A stretch of 10,671 bases of DNA from Leptolyngbya sp. SIO4C5 (GTDB lineage Bacteria > Cyanobacteriota > Cyanobacteriia > Phormidesmidales > Phormidesmidaceae): positions 1-10,671 of the forward strand of contig JAAHIC010000086.1 in the NCBI GenBank assembly GCA_010671965.1, read 5' to 3'. Shown one piece after another: positions 6,495-10,671 of the stretch. The translations under genes were made by a program, and so were the position numbers. Position 1 is the first letter of the stretch. Each line of letters begins with the position of its first letter. The notes under the pieces are model-generated. The model ran no database searches and had not been told where the DNA came from. It was given only the letters and a program-made list of their open reading frames with translations.

Positions 6495-7505
6495 CTAGAG
6501 CGCTTGAGAAAAGCCCAGTGCCGCTTTGACTTTAGTTAAGGTTTCCTGGGCGATCGCCTCGGCTTTTTCTTTGCCCTGACGCAGCGTTGTTTCTAGATAA
6601 GCGCGATCGCTCATCAGCTCGTGGTACCTGTCCTGGATTGGCTTCAGCGCCTCCACTGCCGTCTCGGCCAGCAGCGGCTTGAACTGGCCCCAGCCCATGT
6701 CGGCGCATTCGGCGGCGACTGCCGCCTTAGTCTGATTTGATAGCAGCGTGTACAGCCCTAGCAGGTTGTGGCACTCAGGCCGCTCCGGGTTGTCAAACTC
6801 TAGGCCGCGACTAGGATCGGTCTTGGCCCGCTTAATTTTTTTAGTTATGAGCGCTGGCGGATCCAGTAGGTCAATGCGGCTCATCTCCGATGGATCTGAC
6901 TTAGACATTTTCTTAGTGCCGTCGGTCAGGCTCATGACCCTAGCCCCCTCAGCTCGAATCTTGGACTCTGGAATCTTGAGAATCGGAGCCTCTTCGCGGC
7001 CAAACTGGTAGTTGAGGCGGGCGGCAATGTCGCGGGTCAGCTCTAAGTGCTGCTTTTGATCTTCACCCACGGGCACTAAGTCCGGCTCGTAGAGCAAAAT
7101 GTCTGCGGCCTGGAGCACCGGGTAGTCTAGCAGGCCAATGCTGACGTTTTCTCCCTGCTTGACCGCTTTTTCCTTAAACTGAATCATCCGCTCTAGCCAG
7201 TTGAGCGGCGTGATGCAGTTGAACAGCCAGGCCAGCTCGCTGTGGGCAGAAATGTGGGACTGGACAAAGATTGTGGCCTGCTGCGGGTCGATGCCGCAGG
7301 CAATGTAGGTGGCAGCCACCTGGTAGGTATTTTCGGCCAGCTTTTGCGGGTCGTGGGGGACGGTGATGGCGTGCAGATCGGCCATGAACAGAAAGCTGTC
7401 ATAGGTCTGCTGCAGCTCCACCCAGTTACGGATTGCGCCGAGATAGTTGCCGAGATGAAGCTGCCCTGTCGGTTGAATGCCGGAGAGGATGCGCTGTTTA
7501 CCCAT
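6495..7505 (-). CDS. trpS: Tryptophan--tRNA ligase
   Basis: A 336-residue cytoplasmic class I aminoacyl-tRNA synthetase that charges tRNA(Trp) using ATP, working as a dimer. The length is standard for the bacterial form. The HIGH-type motif is TGQLHLGNYLGA at 13-24 (H17, G19, N20) and the KMSKS loop is KKMSKSD at 198-204. The tryptophan-pocket region is LDYPVLQAADILLYEPD (126-142), and VGEDQKQHLELTRDIA (146-161) is the conserved dimer/active-site helix. Nothing is missing. The ATG at 7505 (MGKQRILSG) matches the family start; upstream there is only a weak GGACTG in place of a ribosome site. It is divergent from the small unknown gene at 7814 and is followed on the same strand by glgA, which is functionally unrelated. 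Confidence 0.97.
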   Translation of the reverse strand: MGKQRILSGIQPTGQLHLGNYLGAIRNWVELQQTYDSFLFMADLHAITVPHDPQKLAENTYQVAATYIACGIDPQQATIFVQSHISAHSELAWLFNCITPLNWLERMIQFKEKAVKQGENVSIGLLDYPVLQAADILLYEPDLVPVGEDQKQHLELTRDIAARLNYQFGREEAPILKIPESKIRAEGARVMSLTDGTKKMSKSDPSEMSRIDLLDPPALITKKIKRAKTDPSRGLEFDNPERPECHNLLGLYTLLSNQTKAAVAAECADMGWGQFKPLLAETAVEALKPIQDRYHELMSDRAYLETTLRQGKEKAEAIAQETLTKVKAALGFSQAL

Positions 7506-7813
7506 AACAGTCCAGTAGCCCTTGAGTCTGCATGTTATTTTAGAGTTTTGTAAACCTGATCAGCTGTTTTAGGCAGTTGCGTCAGCGTCGAGCCAGTGAT
7601 TAGAAAATATGATTGGGTAAATTACCGTATGCTGAAAGCCTTAATCGGCAAGTGCTTTAAGTCCTGTATGGGTAATATCACCACTAATTTTGTTCAAATA
7701 TGGCTTTGCGCGATCGCTGAAATCGCTGTATAAACTCTGTGAAGATTCTATAAGAATTTGCCTCCACTTAGAAATCTGATTTTTTTGTTGTTACGCGTTT
7801 AGGATACGAAATT
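7506..7813. promoter_or_regulatory. 308-bp divergent intergenic region between trpS and the small unknown gene
   Basis: A+T-rich relative to the genes. It holds a perfect CTGATCAG palindrome at 7556-7563, a perfect GGTAA-A-TTACC palindrome at 7616-7626, a HIP1 octamer at 7710 and a T7 run near 7780. For trpS a minus-strand TAAAAT (7542-7537) could be a -10, but no fitting -35 was found. I see no tRNA, T-box-like leader or terminator. A 34-codon frame at 7629-7733 was judged insufficient to call. Confidence 0.5.
7706..7734 (+). promoter_or_regulatory. Candidate promoter of the small unknown gene
   Basis: TTGCGC (7706-7711), 17 bases, then TATAAA (7729-7734). The -10 matches 5 of 6 consensus bases and the -35 only 3 of 6. 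It would give an 80-base leader before the ATG at 7814. Confidence 0.35.
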
Positions 7814-8116
7814 ATGAGTCACGCCACTGTTCAAGCCCCCGCCGATGCCCTGAGAGAAGCGATCGCGCTTGCTAAAGATCCCGCTAATGGCCAGCAGGCC
7901 CAGGCCCAGTTTCAGGTGGCCTATGAGCAGCTAGCCGCTAGCCAGCCGGAAGCTGCCGAGCTAATGCAGGTGATGTGGAAAGAATATGTTTCAACCCAGC
8001 GATCGGCTACTTTCTGGCAGGAAATGTGCCAGGTAGAAAAGCACCTGTCCGAGCGCATTAGCGAAAATCACATTCAGCTTAAGCAAAACTACCTGCGTCT
8101 GATTCGAGAGCAGTAG
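7814..8116 (+). CDS. Small protein of unknown function, helical, 100 residues
   Basis: I do not recognise a named family. The protein is soluble, has no signal peptide or membrane segment, and looks almost wholly alpha-helical: an Ala/Gln-rich N-terminal half (about 9-48) and a more polar C-terminal half with Trp55, Trp68, Cys72 and the stretch QVEKHLSERISENH (73-86), which could form a coiled coil. The net charge is near neutral. The sequence style, especially MWKEYVSTQRSATFW (54-68), recalls small hypothetical proteins conserved in cyanobacteria, but I cannot confirm this. The start is supported by AGGA nine bases before the ATG and a candidate promoter upstream. It is a single-gene unit, divergent from trpS and convergent with ureC. 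Codon use looks like the neighbours and it contains a HIP1 site at 7859. Confidence 0.8.
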   Translation: MSHATVQAPADALREAIALAKDPANGQQAQAQFQVAYEQLAASQPEAAELMQVMWKEYVSTQRSATFWQEMCQVEKHLSERISENHIQLKQNYLRLIREQ

Positions 8117-8137
8117 TCTCTAGCCTCATGCCAAAGT

Positions 8138-8167
8138 TAGCCCAGGCAGTTGAGGCTGTCTGGGCTA
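8138..8167. terminator. Hairpin between convergent genes
   Basis: TAGCCCAGGCAG and CTGTCTGGGCTA form a 12-bp stem with one G/T position around a 6-base loop. It stands 21 bases after the stop of the small gene and 53 bases after the ureC stop on the other strand, so it could end both transcripts. There is no good T-run, which is common in cyanobacterial terminators. Confidence 0.55.
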
Positions 8168-8182
8168 TAGCTTGTCAGCAGC

Positions 8183-8197
8183 GCCCCTCAGCGGGGC
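8183..8197. terminator. Second GC-rich hairpin between convergent genes
   Basis: GCCCC, loop TCAGC, GGGGC: a 5-bp all-GC stem, 23 bases beyond the ureC stop on the minus strand. It may back up the larger hairpin at 8138-8167. No T-run follows on either strand. Confidence 0.35.
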
Positions 8198-8219
8198 ACA
8201 CAGAACGAGCGATCGCCCG

Positions 8220-9929
8220 TCAAAATAGAAAGTACCGCTGCGCCATTGGCAGCACTTCAGCTGGCTCGCAGGTCAGCAGTTCGCCATCTGCTCGCACCTC
8301 ATAGGTTTCTGGATCAACTTCCATGTGGGGCAGTGCTGCATTGAGCTTCATGTCGGCCTTGCTGAGATTGCGACAGTTTGACACCGCTACCGCTGGTTTG
8401 GAGAGGCCAATGTCTGCCGCGACCCCTGCCTCAGCCGCCGCCTGGGACACAAAGCTGAGAGAAGTCGCCGCGATCGCGCCGCCATAGCTGCCAAACATCG
8501 GTCGCATGTGGACTGGCTGGGGGGTGGGGATACTGGCATTCGGGTCGCCCATCTGAGCCCAAGCAATCACGCCGCCTTTAATCACAATTTCTGGCTTAAC
8601 GCCAAAAAAGGCCGGTTTCCACAGGCAGATATCCGCTAGCTTGCCGGCTTCCAGAGAGCCAACATAATCAGCAATGCCGTGGGTAATCGCCGGGTTAATC
8701 GTGTACTTAGCGATATAGCGCTTGGCCCGGTGGTTGTCATTGCGATCGCTGTCTGCCGCCAGTGGCCCCCGCTGCACCTTCATTTTGTGAGCCGTCTGCC
8801 AGGTGCGGATGATCACTTCTCCGACTCGGCCCATGGCCTGCGAGTCCGAGGCAATCATGCTGAAGGCACCCAGATCGTGCAGGATATCTTCAGCGGCGAT
8901 GGTTTCGCGGCGGATGCGAGATTCAGCAAAAGCAACATCTTCTGGAATGCTGGGGCTGAGATGGTGGCAGACCATCAGCATATCTAGGTGTTCATCTAGG
9001 GTGTTGCGGGTATAGGGCCGGGTGGGATTGGTCGAGGAGGGCAGTACGTTGGCTTCGCCGCAAACCTTAATAATGTCCGGGGCGTGACCACCGCCTGCGC
9101 CCTCGGTGTGATAGGTGTGAATCACCCGGTTTTTGAAAGCGGCGATGGTGTTTTCTACGAAACCCGCCTCGTTTAGGGTGTCCGTGTGAATAGCTACCTG
9201 CACGTCAAACTCATCCGCTACGCTCAGACAGGTATCGATCGCCGCTGGCGTTGTGCCCCAGTCTTCATGCAGCTTGAGGCCCATCGCCCCGGCCCGTACC
9301 TGCTCGGCTAGCCCCTCTGGCTTGGCGCTGTTGCCCTTGCCCAAAAAGCCTAAATTCATCGGAAAAGCATCCGCCGCCTGCAGCATCCGCCAAATATTCC
9401 AGGCGCCGGGGGTGCAGGTGGTGGCGTTCGTGCCCGTGGCTGGCCCGGTGCCGCCGCCCAGCATGGTGGTGACGCCAGAGGCGATCGCCGTCTCGATTTG
9501 CTGCGGGCAGATCAGGTGAATGTGGGAATCAATGCCCCCCGCCGTCACAATCATGCCTTCGCCAGCGACCACCTCAGTTGCTGGCCCAATAATGATGTCA
9601 ACGTTGTCTTGAATGTAAGGGTTGCCGGCCTTACCAATCTGCTCAATTTTGCCGTCTTTGATACCAATATCGGCTTTGACAATGCCCCACCAGTCCAGAA
9701 TCAGCGCATTGGTAATCACCATATCTACCGCGCCATCCGCCCGGGTAATCGGCGACTGGCCCATCCCGTCCCGGATCACCTTGCCGCCGCCAAACTTAAC
9801 CTCATCACCGTAAGGGGTATAGTCCTGCTCGACTTCAATAATTAGCTCGGTATCCGCTAAGCGAATGCGATCGCCTACAGTCGGCCCAAACGTCTCCGCA
9901 TAGGCGCGGCGATCCATGCGATAACTCAT
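8220..9929 (-). CDS. ureC: Urease alpha (catalytic) subunit
   Basis: A 569-residue cytoplasmic nickel enzyme subunit that hydrolyses urea to ammonia and carbamate, working with UreA and UreB. All active-site residues are present, offset +2 from the Klebsiella enzyme: nickel ligands H136 and H138 (IDSHIH), carbamylated K219 (GLKLHEDWG), H248, H274 and D362. The substrate residue H221 and the flap pair C321-H322 (MVCHHLSP signature) are also there. The frame is open to an ATG at 9962, but the start at 9929 ([20 protein letters not shown]) has AAGGAG six bases upstream and fits the family, so the longer reading is rejected. No ureA, ureB or ureDEFG lies next to it. Dispersed urease genes are known in cyanobacteria such as Synechocystis. 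The gene upstream is an unrelated histidine kinase 114 bases away, so ureC probably has its own promoter. Confidence 0.98.
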   Translation of the reverse strand: MSYRMDRRAYAETFGPTVGDRIRLADTELIIEVEQDYTPYGDEVKFGGGKVIRDGMGQSPITRADGAVDMVITNALILDWWGIVKADIGIKDGKIEQIGKAGNPYIQDNVDIIIGPATEVVAGEGMIVTAGGIDSHIHLICPQQIETAIASGVTTMLGGGTGPATGTNATTCTPGAWNIWRMLQAADAFPMNLGFLGKGNSAKPEGLAEQVRAGAMGLKLHEDWGTTPAAIDTCLSVADEFDVQVAIHTDTLNEAGFVENTIAAFKNRVIHTYHTEGAGGGHAPDIIKVCGEANVLPSSTNPTRPYTRNTLDEHLDMLMVCHHLSPSIPEDVAFAESRIRRETIAAEDILHDLGAFSMIASDSQAMGRVGEVIIRTWQTAHKMKVQRGPLAADSDRNDNHRAKRYIAKYTINPAITHGIADYVGSLEAGKLADICLWKPAFFGVKPEIVIKGGVIAWAQMGDPNASIPTPQPVHMRPMFGSYGGAIAATSLSFVSQAAAEAGVAADIGLSKPAVAVSNCRNLSKADMKLNAALPHMEVDPETYEVRADGELLTCEPAEVLPMAQRYFLF

Positions 9930-9998
9930 GCAGCACTCCTTCGGGGATAAGCTAGCCGCCACTACTCTAGAGCAAGCTTTTGCCGCTCATAGTCACAC

Positions 9999-10025
9999 GG
10001 CGTACATTCCGCCCCATTCTACGCC
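9999..10025. repeat. Inverted repeat upstream of ureC enclosing a direct repeat
   Basis: GGCGTA (9999-10004) and TACGCC (10020-10025) are perfect inverted arms around 15 bases. On the minus strand these 15 bases read GAATG-GGGCG-GAATG, so two direct GAATG copies sit inside the palindrome. It is 70-96 bases upstream of the ureC start and 19 bases after the histidine kinase stop, so it could be an operator or a 3'-end hairpin. No T-run follows. Confidence 0.3.
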
Positions 10026-10043
10026 CAATTGCCTACCTCTAGG

Positions 10044-10671
10044 CTAATCGTGCAGCTTCTTAAGCCCCAAAACGCCCTGTTGGGCACCTGACCCCGTCAG
10101 CAACTCCTCCTCTCGCTCAACACCTCTGGCCCCATCACCTCCCCGTGTTGTCACCGCCTCTCCGCGGCCTCGGATCTCCTCTTGCTCCAGCTTCCCCTGC
10201 TCCAGCGGCACCTCAATCACAAACATGGCCCCTTGCCCCGGCGCGGAAACACAGCGCAGCTCACCCCCATGCTGATCGACGGCGATCTGATAGCTAATCG
10301 ACAGCCCCAATCCGGTGCCTTTGCCAATTTCCTTCGTCGTGAAAAACGGATCAAAGAGCTTTTGCTGGGCTGCAAGCGGCACGCCCGGCCCGTTATCAGC
10401 GATATAGACAGCCACGCGGCGATCGCCCGTCAGCTGAGTCCGAATCCGAATCGTCGGCTGTTTTGCCAATTCCAGGGCAGTCGCCGCTGTAAGTCGAATT
10501 TCTTCTAGCGCATCAATAGCGTTGGAAACCAGATTCATAAATACCTGGTTGAGCTGACTGGGATAGCACTCGACTAGAGGCAGATCTCCATATTCTTTAA
10601 TCACTTCAACCGCTCGCTGAGAACCATTGGCTTTGAATCGATTTTGCAAAATCATCAGCGTGCTGTCTAGA
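10044..10671 (-). CDS. Sensor histidine kinase, C-terminal part (5' end beyond the window)
   Basis: The frame is open through the right edge (reading L-D-S-T-L before the first in-frame ATG at 10655), so the ATG is internal and the sensor and phosphoacceptor regions are missing. What remains is the HATPase domain. Counting from that ATG, the N box is [17 protein letters not shown] (36-52), the G1 box DNGPGVP (87-93), the F box [13 protein letters not shown] (101-113) and the G2 box GTGLGLSIS (113-121). All ATP-binding motifs look intact, so it should be an active kinase whose partner is unknown. The domain ends at about residue 151 (IEVPL). The last 52 residues (bases 10047-10202) are Glu/Gly/Arg-rich and repeat-like, which is unusual for the family. 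ureC lies downstream on the same strand. Confidence 0.9.
   Translation of the reverse strand, partial: LDSTLMILQNRFKANGSQRAVEVIKEYGDLPLVECYPSQLNQVFMNLVSNAIDALEEIRLTAATALELAKQPTIRIRTQLTGDRRVAVYIADNGPGVPLAAQQKLFDPFFTTKEIGKGTGLGLSISYQIAVDQHGGELRCVSAPGQGAMFVIEVPLEQGKLEQEEIRGRGEAVTTRGGDGARGVEREEELLTGSGAQQGVLGLKKLHD
10088..10199. repeat. Degenerate purine/pyrimidine-biased heptad-like repeat within the kinase tail
   Basis: On the minus strand the DNA reads GGAGCAGGGGAAGC, then TGGAGCAAGAGGAG, then CGCGGAGAGGCGGTGAC and CGGGGAGGTGATGGGG. These recall the GGGGAGC, GCGGAGACGCGGTGAC and GGGGTGATGGGG short tandem repeats found between genes in filamentous cyanobacteria, in decayed form. The small palindrome CTGAC-CCC-GTCAG (10088-10100) closes it. 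Confidence 0.45.

Noticed and set aside
7629..7733. A 34-codon plus-strand frame in the trpS upstream region
   Set aside because: No clear ribosome site, and its end runs into the -10 element of the candidate promoter for the next gene.
8679..9845. Several plus-strand frames of 70-115 codons inside ureC
   Set aside because: They are antisense shadows of a highly conserved, complete gene and show no recognisable protein features.
9930..9962. 11-residue N-terminal extension of UreC
   Set aside because: A strong AAGGAG lies within it, six bases before the ATG at 9929, and urease alpha subunits start at MSYRM-like positions.
9930..10043. Possible NtcA box (GTA-N8-TAC) upstream of ureC
   Set aside because: Only half-sites were found; the nearest candidate reads GTA-N8-GAC, which is not a convincing match.
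1..10671. CRISPR arrays, tRNA genes, insertion sequences, phage or defence genes
   Set aside because: No regularly spaced repeats, cloverleaf-like sequence, transposase or integrase motifs were seen on either strand.

Overview
The window is almost certainly cyanobacterial. The HIP1 octamer GCGATCGC occurs 21 times between positions 1943 and 10426. The gene content also fits: a cyanobacterial-type second glycogen synthase, a urease alpha subunit standing apart from the other urease genes, small palindromic repeats of a cyanobacterial kind, and a degenerate purine-rich heptad-like repeat. I would guess a filamentous or Leptolyngbya-like lineage, but the sequence does not prove this.

Layout. 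(1) 1-1820: a membrane sensor gene on the minus strand. Its N-terminus matches plant and cyanobacterial ethylene receptors, followed by PAS, GGDEF and an EAL domain that stops early. The missing middle part of that EAL domain (DDFGTG to KIDRSFV) lies on the opposite strand at 1-107, so there is an inversion or a chimeric fold-back at the left edge. (2) 2026-4893: a Mn/Zn-type (TroA/ZnuABC/MntABC family) ABC importer. The ATPase and permease are on the minus strand and the substrate-binding lipoprotein is on the plus strand. They diverge from a 135-bp region holding two pairs of ATGAAA direct repeats, each pair spaced 11 bp. (3) 4890-7505: glycogen synthase (GlgA2-type) and, upstream of it on the same strand, tryptophanyl-tRNA synthetase. 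A long hairpin lies between them. The glgA and binding-protein genes converge and share the palindrome CTAG as their two stop codons. (4) 7506-7813: a 308-bp divergent promoter region, then a 100-residue protein of unknown function. (5) 8220-9929: the urease catalytic subunit UreC with all active-site residues, without ureA, ureB or accessory genes beside it. (6) 10044 to the right edge: the catalytic end of a histidine kinase whose last ~52 residues come from a repeat-like region.

Working together: only the importer genes form an evident functional unit. The others are housekeeping or metabolic genes (starch/glycogen, tRNA charging, urea nitrogen) and two signalling genes, in the scattered arrangement common in cyanobacteria. 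No mobile element, CRISPR array, phage gene, tRNA or rRNA was seen. The parts most worth following up are the ethylene-receptor-like cyclic-di-GMP protein with its rearranged EAL end, the 11-bp direct repeats in the metal-importer promoter, and the repeat-derived tail of the histidine kinase.
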